The notes under the pieces: model-generated
What the model was told of the DNA's origin: nothing
Database searches by the model: none
What the model saw: only the letters and a program-made list of their open reading frames with translations
Translations under genes and position numbers: made by a program
Origin: CAVYGM01 sp963768025
Lineage (GTDB): Bacteria > Bacteroidota > Bacteroidia > Cytophagales > Spirosomataceae
Direction: 5' to 3'
DNA: 64,000 bases
Assembly: GCA_963768025.1 (NCBI GenBank)
Contig: CAVYGM010000042.1
Coordinates: forward strand, 1 to 64,000
Shown here: positions 20,385-29,500 of the stretch, one piece after another
Layout of the letters: the number at the start of each line of letters is the position of its first letter
Numbering within the stretch: the first letter of the stretch is position 1

Positions 20385-20696
20385 CTACGGAAGTTTGAAC
20401 TTTCGCATCGCACGAAGCGGCCAGATCGACGTGAATTGTGCGCCGCCTACCAGCCGCGACGCCGCTGAAACGCCCTGCATGATGCCTTTGCGCTCCAGAA
20501 CAGTCTTGATGCGCCGAAAAGCAGGCTTTGGGTCAGCCGTGATCACGAACAGGTTGATCTCGTTGGCGCTGACGTCATACCCGTCAAGCACGGCAGCGTC
20601 GCCCAGTACATCCTTCAGTTCGCTTTGGATGGTTGCAAGGAACGCTTCGTCCGCTAACGACTTACGCCAGAATTTGATGACAAGCTGATATTCCAT
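20385..20696 (-). CDS. Small protein of unknown function
   Basis: Intact, 103 residues, starting MEYQLVIKFWRKSLADEAFL. The strand-helix-strand pattern (YQLVIKFW, then a helix with LATIQSELKDVLG, then NEINLFVITADPKPAFRRI) suggests a compact ferredoxin-like or ACT-like fold. No signal or membrane segment is seen and I do not recognise a family. It begins 12 bases after the stop of the truncated NAD(P)-binding gene upstream and is probably in its operon. Confidence 0.5.
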   Translation of the reverse strand: MEYQLVIKFWRKSLADEAFLATIQSELKDVLGDAAVLDGYDVSANEINLFVITADPKPAFRRIKTVLERKGIMQGVSAASRLVGGAQFTSIWPLRAMRKFKLP

Positions 20697-20708
20697 AGGG
20701 TTGTAGGC

Positions 20709-21265
20709 TCACGATGCCTCCAGGCACCCGTTAGACCAGCCGTAGAACAAGGCGCCGCGCAGACGAAGCCAGTCGAGCCGGATTGGTCGATCGTCGATTC
20801 CATCGCGCGGACAGCTGCAATCGCAGCCGCTGCGATGCCGTCGTCGCCGACGGGATGGAGCGTCGTCTCGGTCAGCCGGGCACGCTCTCCGCCACCGGCG
20901 TGAGTCATGGCAATACTTTGTTGAAGTATTCGCGGCACGCCCGCATCACGGCAGGCGCGCACGATATCGGCTGCTACCCTCACGGCGAAGCTGATCATTC
21001 GCCGCATAGTCACCCTTTGAGGTGGGGCCAGGAAGGCTGGTGGCGAGGTTGATCGCGACATCACAACCGATGAGGCCAGCTCGAAGCGACTCTTCGTTGA
21101 ATATGTCGACCGTCGCGAGCTCAGCTCCGCACGTAGTTGCGATTACGGCTGCCGCAGGACTTCTGCACTAGCGCACGGACGCGATAACCGGCAGCGGTCA
21201 GTCGGCGGCACCAGATGACGGCCATACACGCCGGTCGCACCGAGAACCGCGATGCGCATGTCCAT
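20709..21265 (-). pseudogene. NAD(P)-binding (NAD-dependent epimerase/NmrA-like) protein, frameshifted and short
   Basis: MDMRIAVLGATGVYGRHLV carries the Rossmann GxxGxxG. Stitching frames adds RLTAAGYRVRALVQ, then GLIGCDVAINLATSLPGP, VRACRDAGVPRILQQSI and STIDQSGLDWLRLRGALFYG. These are the expected blocks of atypical SDR proteins acting as sugar epimerases or quinone-reductase-like sensors. The ATG is preceded by GAGGAG. After GALFYG the sequence departs from the family and stops within 10 residues, giving about 185 instead of around 300. The C-terminal substrate domain is thus missing, by true truncation or further sequence errors. Confidence 0.6.
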
Positions 21266-21311
21266 GTTTTTTAACTCCTCAAGACGCCGTGCGGGAGTTG
21301 TGAGCACCGTG

Positions 21312-21692
21312 TTAACCCAACGGTGCAGAAGGAGGAAACTCCTGGTACTGCGCGGCAGGCCCGCCAATGTGATCCCATGGAGCCTTGGAGCCGACGAAAA
21401 TGTGCATGTCGATCTGAAACCGGATCGCCGTCCACACTCCGTAGCGCAGTCCGTGCACTTTCTCCGGCCGTGCCGCACAGGGTGCTGCCCGTGCGACGGA
21501 ACAACCATCGGATGGTATCGTACCGGCTCGAGTGTCTTCGCCGGATACCCAAGAAGAACCCGGCGTCGCTTGGCGTATGCGGACGCGCCACTGAATGCTT
21601 TGCGACAGCGAGAGCAGTGACAACTCCGCCGGCCGAGCGGCGAAAGTAACCGGTATCGAACGCGACCGCAGAAGCGACCACCGGGTGATCAC
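21312..21692 (-). pseudogene. Second GFA-family protein, heavily frameshifted
   Basis: No single frame is convincing, but stitched frames give GGRFCGRVRYRLLSPLG near 21680-21630, then CHCSRCRKAFSGASAYA near 21615-21570, then a CxxC-like piece STLCGTAGEK. It ends FQIDMHIFVGSKAPWDHI and finishes at the stop at 21312. This is the Cys layout of the GFA fold. Two expected Cys are replaced by Arg or lost in shifts (GGRFCG for GGCLCG, for example). About 125 residues. The start is probably a GTG at 21692. It is either a decaying paralogue of the gene at 19908-20342 or a victim of local base errors. Confidence 0.55.
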
Positions 21693-21706
21693 AATTTCTC
21701 CTGAGC

Positions 21707-21955
21707 TCATTTCCGCCCCAACGCCACGCCAGCGGCTTTTCGTCCAGGCGGCGATGGCGATAGGATCACCGTAGCGATCGCAAACCCGATCATGAATCCG
21801 GCGACGTCGTTCCACGGTTGGAAATACTTGATGCCGGCGCAGATCGACGCGAAGTAGAGCACGAGGACCAACCAACCCTGCCAGCGCACCGGCAGGCCCC
21901 AGCCCCATCCATACCGCTTGGCGGGAAACCAGAACGTGGGCTTTTCCGCTTCCAT
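21707..21955 (-). CDS. Small membrane protein of unknown function
   Basis: 82 residues from MEAEKPTFWFPAKRYGWGWG. Two hydrophobic segments follow (WQGWLVLVLYFASICAGIKY and AGFMIGFAIATVILS). The aromatic N-terminal block and the position between small genes resemble uncharacterised inner-membrane proteins. The last 15 residues may be read in the wrong frame because another frame gives a more basic, Trp-containing tail. It is transcribed divergently from the zinc-ribbon gene with only 17 bases between start codons. Confidence 0.45.
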   Translation of the reverse strand: MEAEKPTFWFPAKRYGWGWGLPVRWQGWLVLVLYFASICAGIKYFQPWNDVAGFMIGFAIATVILSPSPPGRKAAGVALGRK

Positions 21956-21972
21956 GGTCTTTACCCTCCGTG

Positions 21973-22476
21973 ATGTCAGGCGATACATTCTGTCCCATGT
22001 GCCGATATGCTTTCCACACCTATAAGTCGCACTTCGCGTGCTTTCACTGCCGCAAGGCGTTCAAGAAAACCGCGATCGACGACTACGTGGGACATCAAGG
22101 AATCGAGCGGGAATTTCGCTTACTCAGCGCCGCTCATTCATCTCGCAAGAAGCGCGCGGAAACTGAGCGCGAACTCGGCATGACCTACGAACAGATCACG
22201 CAGCGATACCTGGCCGATGTATCCGTTTGCCCCCAGTGTGGCGCGCGCATGGCGGCGATGGGTTCGGACTTCAGGCCTCCGCAGCAGCGCGACCAGGAAG
22301 CATGGGAAATTCTGGCGCGGCTTTATGACAACGGCTTTTCGTTCAAAGGCTGCGGCTGCAGTGTCGGCTATGAGCCGCCGAAGTCGCGCAAAGATGTTCC
22401 AGCGTGGCTGGCAGCGAACAGTCATCGGTCAGATGGAGAGAAGTTGCTCGCCGCTATCCTGGCGAAGGACACTTAG
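21973..22476 (+). CDS. Protein with CxxC zinc-ribbon motifs, unknown function
   Basis: Intact, 167 residues. Three CxxC pairs are visible: FCPMCRYAFH, FACFHCRKAF and SVCPQCGARM, the first two probably making one zinc site. A helical middle (ERELGMTYEQITQRYLADV) and a C-terminal segment PAWLAANSHRSDGEKLLAAI follow. It has no signal peptide. I do not recognise the family. It is followed 34 bases later by another unknown gene on the same strand, likely one operon. Confidence 0.55.
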   Translation: MSGDTFCPMCRYAFHTYKSHFACFHCRKAFKKTAIDDYVGHQGIEREFRLLSAAHSSRKKRAETERELGMTYEQITQRYLADVSVCPQCGARMAAMGSDFRPPQQRDQEAWEILARLYDNGFSFKGCGCSVGYEPPKSRKDVPAWLAANSHRSDGEKLLAAILAKDT

Positions 22477-22510
22477 CGGGTTCAGACGCGGCGGCAAACA
22501 AGGATTGCGA

Positions 22511-23026
22511 ATGTACGAAGTCGACAAACAGGACAGCGTCATCGAGCTCGAGGACCTGCCGCCGAGCTCCACGGGCGCACCATTGCCAGTCGTCGTGGCG
22601 GACGATTACCGGCTCTATGTAGCCTACATCGTCGAGGAGCCAGATCCGAGCTGGGACGGAACGTCGGTCACAGTGGTGACACCCGAGAGCGCTGATGAGG
22701 CGATCGCGCTGATCCAGTTCGTTCGCCCCTACGCACATTTCATGGGTCCACCTAACGATGAAGCCTTCTCTGGTCATCCTCTTGCGAGCCGGGGTCTGCA
22801 TCCGTATGGCGCGTTCGAAGTCGCGCACTCGTCGTGGCTACGCATCCTGGAGCGGCGGAACCGAGTGCATCGTTATCACTCCGCATCCGCGTACGCGGAT
22901 CTGAGACATTTCGTGCTTGCATTCCACGATTCAACCTTCGAATGCATCGCCCGCAGCTATGAGATCCACTTGCATCGGGGCAGCGTCAGCGGCGTCATGC
23001 AATCGATGCTGGGTAAACTCAGATGA
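22511..23026 (+). CDS. Protein of unknown function
   Basis: Intact, 171 residues, beginning MYEVDKQDSVIELEDLPPSS. It reads as an alpha/beta protein: an acidic N-terminus, strands such as YRLYVAYIVEEPDPSWDG, an aromatic block YAHFMGPPNDEAFSGHPLA and a helix-rich end with HFVLAFHDSTFECIARSYE. It is soluble and leaderless. No family is recognised. Its stop overlaps the next start in an ATGA arrangement, indicating translational coupling to the small downstream frame. Confidence 0.55.
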   Translation: MYEVDKQDSVIELEDLPPSSTGAPLPVVVADDYRLYVAYIVEEPDPSWDGTSVTVVTPESADEAIALIQFVRPYAHFMGPPNDEAFSGHPLASRGLHPYGAFEVAHSSWLRILERRNRVHRYHSASAYADLRHFVLAFHDSTFECIARSYEIHLHRGSVSGVMQSMLGKLR

Positions 23027-23205
23027 AGGCTGCAGAGCACATGCAGAGGCATGGCAATACCATGAGCATGCTGGTCATGGGTGCCATCGGAAGCAACGCG
23101 GCGGACGCCGCCGACGCAATCGATGCGTGCTTTGCCGTTGTTTACGGCGAGCGCGGCGCGTTCGGGTTGGCGCTTCGCGGTTTTGGGTGGCAGCCTACAC
23201 AATGA
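23023..23205 (+). CDS. Small protein of unknown function
   Basis: 60 residues beginning MKAAEHMQRHGNTMSMLVMG, with an Ala/Asp-rich middle (SNAADAADAIDACFAVVYG). Its ATG overlaps the upstream stop as ATGA, the main reason to accept it. It converges on the kinase gene, which ends 24 bases away. No motif is recognised, and it could be a frame-shifted extension of something longer. Confidence 0.35.
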   Translation: MKAAEHMQRHGNTMSMLVMGAIGSNAADAADAIDACFAVVYGERGAFGLALRGFGWQPTQ

Positions 23206-23228
23206 ACGCGAATCGAGTCCGCCGCGCG

Positions 23229-24592
23229 TCAGCGAACAACCTCGCGACGCCAAGCCTCGCGATAGGCACTCAAGTGTTTATTCGTTAGCGGGTCCGCGCT
23301 GCGCATAGGCGGTGCGGGCGCATCCGGGAAGCCGCCGAGATAACACGCGGCGCTGGTGTTTCCGCCGTCGCCCGCGCTTAGCAACACTCGCTCGCCGGGC
23401 GCAAACTCGCCAGGATCGAGCCGAACAGCGGATTCGTTGCGAGTGGCCCGTCGATCAACACGTCGCCCGCGCGCGCCCAGCATTTCGATCAACAGCTCGC
23501 TCATCAGCGCCACATACAACGTCGCGACGCTGGCCCGCTCCGAGCCCGACAAGTCCTTCGGCGTTGACCACCTGGCCCTCACGACCAACGAACGGTCCGC
23601 CGCTGGCGAACGCCGGCAGTGCCATGACTTTGCGCTCGATGACATTGAGCAACGCGGGCATGTTCGGCCGGGCATCGGTGCCGGCAATCGCTTCGTACTC
23701 GCGGCCGCCCATGAATCTCGCCGTCGCCACCGGCGCGCCGAAGGCGTCGACGTTCGCCAACATGTCCCGATCCTCACGCAACTTTGTGAGGTCGGCATGA
23801 TTCGCCATCACGACTGTCCACGTCCCGCTGGAAATGACGGTGAACGGCTCGTTGCGATCGCGCGCGATGAGAAACTTCAAATACGATGCGTTGGAGTCGT
23901 GAATGCCGCAGGCCACCTGGCATTCGGCATCGAGGCCCGTCGCGGCCGCGACCTCGGCGAAACGGCCCGAGCAGATCACCGGCAAACTTCGTAGGCGGCA
24001 AGAGCTCGCTCCAGCCCCGCTGTTGCGCCAGCTTCGAGAAAAGTCTGTTCCGGGCAGCCAAAGATCCGAATGACAGCCCAGCGAAGTGACTTCGCTCGCC
24101 ATCACACCACTCAGCCGCCAAGCCCAGAACTGGGGATACAACAGCGCATGCGACACGCGAGTGAACAGCTGCGGCTGCGTCTCCTGCAGAAAGAACAGTT
24201 GTCGTCCGAGATTCAATCCGAGCGGCAGATCCGGCGAGTAGGTGCTTCGTAAGGATCGCGCTGTGCTCGATATGCGTTCGCTACGCTTTCGAAGCACGAG
24301 TCCTCATAGTCCGGAGCAGCGATCACGATTGGCTCGCGATCGACCAGCACCGCGGCAGCGCCATGAGCGACCGGCACGATGGTGCGAATTCGATCTCGTG
24401 AGGCGAGCGTCGCGCAAGGCAGTCAGAGCCACTGGTCGATCGCCTCGACGTCGAGCTCGCGCATCGCGGGCCCTTGAACGACAGTATTGGCGCGGCGGGT
24501 GCCGCGAATTTCGGCGCCTGATTGCGGGTCGATCAGCGAGACCTGGCGTTGGTCTTGCCGATATCGATCAGGGCGATCAGCGGGTGGGACAT
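23229..24592 (-). pseudogene. FGGY-family carbohydrate kinase, frameshifted
   Basis: The N-terminus MSHPLIALIDIGKTNA gives the phosphate-1 loop in the DIGKTN form seen in L-fuculose/rhamnulose-type kinases. Stitched frames then give SPDLPLGLNLGRQLFFLQ, VMASEVTSLGCHSDLW, ACGIHDSNASYLKFL, VISSGTWTVVMAN (adenosine-binding block) and a C-terminal LSAGDGGNTSAACYLGGFP. Frame switches occur near 24550, 24430, 24290, 24050 and 23520. About 455 residues in total. It would phosphorylate the imported sugar or its ketose. It follows two RbsC-type permeases, the order found in rhamnose uptake operons (rhaSTPQ-U-K), but the sugar is not proven. Confidence 0.7.
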
Positions 24593-24597
24593 GATGA

Positions 24598-25564
24598 TCA
24601 CGAACACGGCGCGGCGCCACCAGCGCTCGGCGAGCACGGGAATGGCGACGACGGTGATCAGCAGCGCGCCAACGATGATCGACATCACTATACCCGGCAC
24701 GTTCAGCAGGCCCAGTCCGAAGTTGACGAAACCCAGCACCACGGCCGCGAGCATCACGCCGGGGATGGTGCCTTTGCCGCCCCACACCGAGACGCCGCCG
24801 AGAATGACCATGCTGATGATTTCCAACTCCCAGCCCTGCGCGATCGACGGACGCGTCGAGCCGAGCCGCGAGGTCAACAAGATGGCGGCAAGGCCGCTGC
24901 ACAGGCCGGTCACGGCAAACAACATGAAGCGATAGCGATCGACTGGCACGCCGGACCAACGCGCGGCGATCGGATTCGCGCCCAAAGCATAAATGCTCCG
25001 TCCCCACCGCGTCAGGTGCAGAAACACGCCGAACACCACCGCCAGCACGATCAGCAAACACAGTTCAATCGACAGCGCGCCGACGGCATAGCCCTGGCCG
25101 AACATCGAGAACGACGCCGGATATTCCTTCAACACGCGATCACCCAGCACCGCATAGGCAACGCCACGAAACAGCGTCATCGTACCGATGGTCGCGACGA
25201 TCGAGGGCACGCGACCGAAGGTGACCAGCGCGCCGTTGATCATTCCCGCCACCAATCCCGTGCCAAGCCCGATCAGCGACCAAGCCCGGTGTGTCGACGC
25301 CGTGCGCCGCAGCCAGGCCCATTGCGACTGACGCCAAGGCAATGATGGCAGCGACGGAAATATCGATCTCGCCAGCGATGATGAGCAACGCCAGCGGCAA
25401 CGCGATCACCGCGCGCTCGGTGAAGTTGAAGGTCGCGTCCGACAGCGTCCATATATTCAAGAAGTACGGCGACAGGCTCGCGAAGGTGATGAACTCGACG
25501 ATCAGCACCAGCGCCAACATCGATTCCCAGCGCAGCAGGCCACTGAATCTTGGGCGACGTTCAT
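24598..25564 (-). pseudogene. Sugar ABC transporter permease (RbsC/RhaQ-like), frameshifted
   Basis: Polytopic permease of the BPD_transp_2 family, about 322 residues. Landmarks are FTERAVIALPLALLIIAGEI and DISVAAIIALASVAMGLAA. Later come NGALVTFGRVPSIVATIGTM, GRSIYALGANPIAARWSGV, ILLTSRLGSTRPSIAQGWEL and ILGGVSVWGGKGTIPGV. These are the classic EAA-loop and signature blocks for importing ribose, rhamnose or similar sugars. Frames switch near 25530 and 25290. The start ATG overlaps the stop of the upstream permease as ATGA, so the pair is translationally coupled. The end is inferred: a TGA at 24598 lies just before the kinase ATG. Confidence 0.75.
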
Positions 25565-25918
25565 GCGGCGTGAGTCTCCAGGATCGCGCGCTTGTCTTCT
25601 CGTCGCCGCGCGCTCAGCACGGCCGCGATCACAATCACCAGTCCGTTGATGCCCATCTGCCAGAACGGCGAGATGCCGATCAGCGGCAGGGAATTTCGAT
25701 GATGCCGATGAACAAACAGCCGAGCACGACGCCCGCGACTGTCCCGACGCCGCCGGCAATCGCGACGCCGCCGATCAAGCACGCCGCGATCACTTGCAAC
25801 TCGAAGCCGAGCGCAATGTCGGTGTAAGCGACCGCGAATCGCGCCACCCACAAGTAGCCGCACAAGCCCGCGATTGCGCCGCAGATCGTGTACGCGACAC
25901 ATTGCATGCGGCCGGGTG
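25561..25918 (-). CDS. Sugar ABC transporter permease (RbsC/RhaP-like), N-terminus cut off at the contig junction
   Basis: Only the C-terminal third survives: MQCVAYTICGAIAGLCGYLW, ARFAVAYTDIALGFELQVIA, LIGGVAIAGGVGTVAGVVLG, then ISPFWQMGINGLVIVIAA and the end AILETHAA. One frameshift lies near 25690. Upstream of GRMQC the frame enters AT-rich DNA that no longer matches a permease, so the first 200 or so residues are absent. It would pair with the downstream permease as a heterodimer. The ATPase and binding protein expected before it are also absent, because the sequence changes organism here. Confidence 0.7.
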
Positions 25919-26103
25919 ACAAAAATGGAAATATAATAACTGCCAACGCCAAATTTCCGTCGCAATTATTATCTGATAATTATCTGGATTCTCTTTTAGT
26001 CCCGGAGAGCTACAATATTGCTACCACTCGCTAATCCTAGCCGGGCCGCGCCTGATCTGTGATCGGGGTTCAATCAAATAGCGTCTGCGACGCCGAACTC
26101 CTC
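25919..26103. other. Junction between proteobacterial and Bacteroidota sequence
   Basis: The left side is coding sequence of a GC-rich sugar permease, which stops matching at about 25919. What follows is an AT-rich 80-base stretch, then a short GC-rich patch near 26038-26095 that belongs to no recognisable gene. From about 26104 the DNA matches the upstream region of the CIA30 gene at 34.6 kb. No transposase, integrase, tRNA or direct repeat marks the site, which favours a chimeric join over gene transfer. Confidence 0.75.
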
Positions 26104-26292
26104 CTGGAAATCCCAATTGCCCCACACAGCCCCTGCCATCCCGGTGTTATAAAAGTAAACACCCATCATGAAGTACCTGCTTGCCACCCTTATGCTGCTA
26201 TTGAGCATGGACACCCTCACCCTTTTTGATTTTGAGAAAAATGCCAACATCCAAAACTGGCGAACGGTTGATGATGTGGTGATGGGAGGGCT
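26104..26292 (+). pseudogene. Truncated copy of a CIA30-family gene and its leader
   Basis: This block duplicates 34572-34748, including the leader with the short inverted repeat GGTGTT/AACACC just before the ATG at 26168. The coding part gives MKYLLATLMLLLSMDTLTLF and then DFEKNANIQNWRTVDDVVMG, almost identical to the N-terminus of the gene at 34631. At about 26292 the match ends abruptly, and the frame continues into unrelated residues for some 30 codons. It is therefore a 5' remnant without the beta-sandwich core, not a functional protein. Confidence 0.75.
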
Positions 26293-26398
26293 GAGGGTTA
26301 GTCGTCAATGCCTTAACCCGGCGCACCGGGCGGGCCGCTCGAAAATATCCGAGCAACGGCATGGGGATGCTGGTAAGAAGGTAGGGGTATAAAACAGG

Positions 26399-26430
26399 AA
26401 ATCGGTACCGAACTGCTTCGGTACCGATTT
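26399..26430. terminator. Strong hairpin terminator after the secreted multidomain gene
   Basis: Perfect 14-base arms AAATCGGTACCGAA (26399-26412) and TTCGGTACCGATTT (26417-26430) enclose a 4-base loop. The hairpin lies about 85 bases downstream of the minus-strand stop at 26515 and has T or A runs on both sides, so it can work in both directions. Confidence 0.75.
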
Positions 26431-26514
26431 ACAAGTTAAGAGCTGTTATATCCCAAGCCCTTTGGTTTTACTTCGGGCAAAGTCAGGGATTACTCCTGTT
26501 TCTTTACCTACCCT

Positions 26515-29500
26515 TTACTCCACCACAACCAGTTTTTTGGTCACGCGTTGGGTTTCGTTGAAGACCGAGATCAGGTACATCCCCGCTTTCAGCTTTTGGT
26601 TGGTCAGGTCGATTTGTAGGGCATCCTGCTCGATGACCACCTCCCGCTGCCAGCGGATGCTGCCGGTCAGGTCGTGGATGCTGGCCGTGGCCTTGCCGCG
26701 TAGCCCCTCCACCCGTAGGTTTACCAACCGCGAAGCCGGGTTGGGGTACACCTCCATCGTCAGTTCACGGACCACCTCCGGCTCCGAGGAAACCTCTGCC
26801 CCCTGCCGGGACTGGGGCGAAGCGGTGGCCTGTGTGCCTGCCGCATTCCAGTGTACGTTCTTGTCAGAATCCACCTTTTGGGCGATGAACAGCCCCGTCA
26901 TCGTCGTCAGGGCCTTGTCGCCGCTCACTTTCAGCGTCTTCTGGGTGTAGACCGTGGCCGTGACGGTACTTCCATCCTTTATGTCCACATCGTCGCCCGT
27001 GAAGATCCGCACCGCGTGGCCATTGTCCGAGATCGTCACGGCCTTGTAGCCGTCCAATTTTTTCTCGATCAACAGGTCGGTGCTCTGCGCAAAGGAAACC
27101 GAGGCATTCTCATCTAGTTTCAGGCTCTTGACGTGGACGGTGCCATGGCCCGTGAACCTGATCTGGGAGTTTTTGCCCACCTTCACATCCTCGTAGCAGC
27201 TTTGATCCAGCACCACCAGCCCGCTGTTGTCCTTGATGTCGATCTTGTTCTTGCAGGTCACGCTGGCCACCCGGAAGGCGGGCAGGATGCCCGCGGAAAC
27301 CTGGCCCTGCTTGTAGTCGCTCACTTGGCTACCGCCCTTGCTGTCCAGTTCGGGGGCTATCACGAAGCTGTTCGGAGCCGTGACCGTAGTACCCTCTTCG
27401 AGCTTCGCCTTTCTGCCCGCTTCGACGACCCCCACCGATCCGCTCTTCACCACGTTGGCTTTCATTTTGACTTCTTCGAAGCCGATCACCACGTACGACT
27501 TGAGCAGATTGGGATCACTCAGGTCGATTACGTCACCGATTCCGTCCCCGTCGGCATCGGCCTGGTCGGGGTTAACCACCAATGGCGCATTGTCCACAGT
27601 ATCCAATACTCCGTCGCCGTCATCGTCATTGTCACAGGCGTCACCCTCACCATCTCCATTCGTATCGAGCTGACTGGTATTGGCTACCAACGGGCAGTTA
27701 TCCACGCCGTCCAGCAAGCCATCGTTGTCGTCGTCCGGGTCGATTACGTCACCCATTCCGTCCCCGTCGGTATCGGCCTGATCTGGGTTATATACCAGGG
27801 GAGCATTGTCCGTGCCGTCCAGCACGCCGTCGTTGTCGTCGTCCGGGTCGATTACGTCACCCATTCCGTCCCCGTCGGCATCCGCCTGATCAGGGTTATA
27901 TACCAGGGGAGCATTGTCCGTGCCGTCCAGCACGCCGTCGTTGTCGTCGTCCGGGTCGATTACGTCACCCATTCCGTCCCCGTCGGCATCCGCCTGATCA
28001 GGGTTACATACCAGGGGAGCATTGTCCGCGCCGTCCAGCACGCCGTCGTTGTCGTCGTCCGGGTCGATTACGTCACCCATTCCGTCCCCGTCGGTATCGG
28101 CCTGATCTGGGTTATATACCAGGGGAGCATTGTCCGTGCCGTCCAGCACGCCGTCGTTGTCGTCGTCATCATCACATTCATCAGCCAGACCATCCTGATC
28201 ATTATCCGCTTGGGAGGCGTTGGCTACGGTAACGGTCACGCTCTGTTCCTGGCTCTGGCAGCCGTTGGCGTCCTTGACCTTAATGGAATAAGTACCCGCG
28301 GCCAGGCCGGTAAAGCTGGATGAATTGCCGTAGGTCATGCCGCCGTCCTTCGAGTATTGGTAGGGACCAGTGCCTCCGGTAACGGTGAGGTCGATGGAGC
28401 CGTCGCTGCCGCCGCTGCATTTCACGTTGGTGAAGGTAGTGGTGAAGGTAGGACAGGGAGGAGTCCCCGACGTAGTGAACATTACGGTGTTGCTGCTTGC
28501 GCTAGCGCCGTTCGTATTAGATGCCCTTACTCTGTAGTAATAATCGGTATTGGGATTCAAGCCGGTTATTTCCTTCATGGGCGCATTGCTGACCACCAGG
28601 TTGTTGTAGCCCGTTACAAAAGTGCCGAAAGTAGGGCTTTCGGAAACGTCCAAAAAGTAGTCGACGGCCTTTTTATTAGCCTGCCAGTTTGCCATAGCGC
28701 TATTTGTTCCCACAGCGGTTGCTGGGAGAGCTACGGGGGGAGCCGGCGCATCTACGGCCGTGATTCCCGTGAGCGCCAGAATGGCCGTCCGTCCGTTTTG
28801 AGATGTTTTTGTGAACTTTACGCTGGTGAGGATCCGGTTGTTATAGGGAGAGGGTAGGGTGATCTGGTTATCGTACAGCCGCGGATTCTCTGCAGTCCCA
28901 CTAAATCTATCTATACCTTCTGATTCCGTACGACCTACTCTTCCAATGCCTTTTATGGCAAAATCAGGTCCATTGAACCAATCCGGCACGTTGAACGCAG
29001 TAGAAAAGTTGGAACCATCGCTGAAGTTCAGTTGCGCGGTGAATGTGGAAGCAGCTAATCCGCTCGATCCCAGAATGGTGATTTTTGAAAACACCCCGGG
29101 GGTTTGTAAAGTCAGGGTGCCATTTTCATTATTTTCCTGAAGAAACAAAGTATTATTGGCCGAATAATTCGCCAGTGTGTAGGAGGCACCGGGTAAGTTG
29201 GCGCTATTGATTATTCTACTGGTTGGGAGTCCGAACGGAGGGGGTGACGTTTGATTGTTGTTTCCTCTGAAATCAGTAGAGTACATCACGTTAAATCCCT
29301 GGGTCGCACTTATTTGATCAAAGGCAATTGTGGTAGTAGCTGGCGCGCGATTCGTACCTCCTGAGCCTTCGGCGATCAAATCATGATTGAAACCTGAAAC
29401 AACGACGGGGACATACGTCTGCGCTACGACAGGGGGAGTCCCCGTCGTAGTAAACATTATGGTGCTACTGCTCGCGCTGGTACCGTCATTATTAGACGCT

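Noticed and set aside
20650..20735. GTCTAAC word near 20727 resembling one end of an integron attC site
   Set aside because: No matching GTTRRRY core at the right distance, no complementary inner arms, and the other short genes in the cluster lack such words.
25919..26103. Horizontal transfer or an integration site as the cause of the boundary
   Set aside because: No integrase, transposase, tRNA or flanking direct repeat; the change affects gene content, base composition and error rate on each side all the way to the window ends.
25919..26103. Sequencing adapter left at the junction
   Set aside because: The stretch does not resemble the common long-read adapter sequences I know; it looks like ordinary genomic DNA of unclear origin.
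27515..28175. Regular 108-base periodicity, at first sight like a CRISPR array
   Set aside because: Units are contiguous without unique spacers and translate into calcium-binding protein repeats in the minus frame.
27133..28323. Long plus-strand open frame of 396 codons with strongly repeated sequence
   Set aside because: It is the antisense shadow of the thrombospondin repeats in the secreted protein; its repeats follow the 108-base period of that gene and show no family features.
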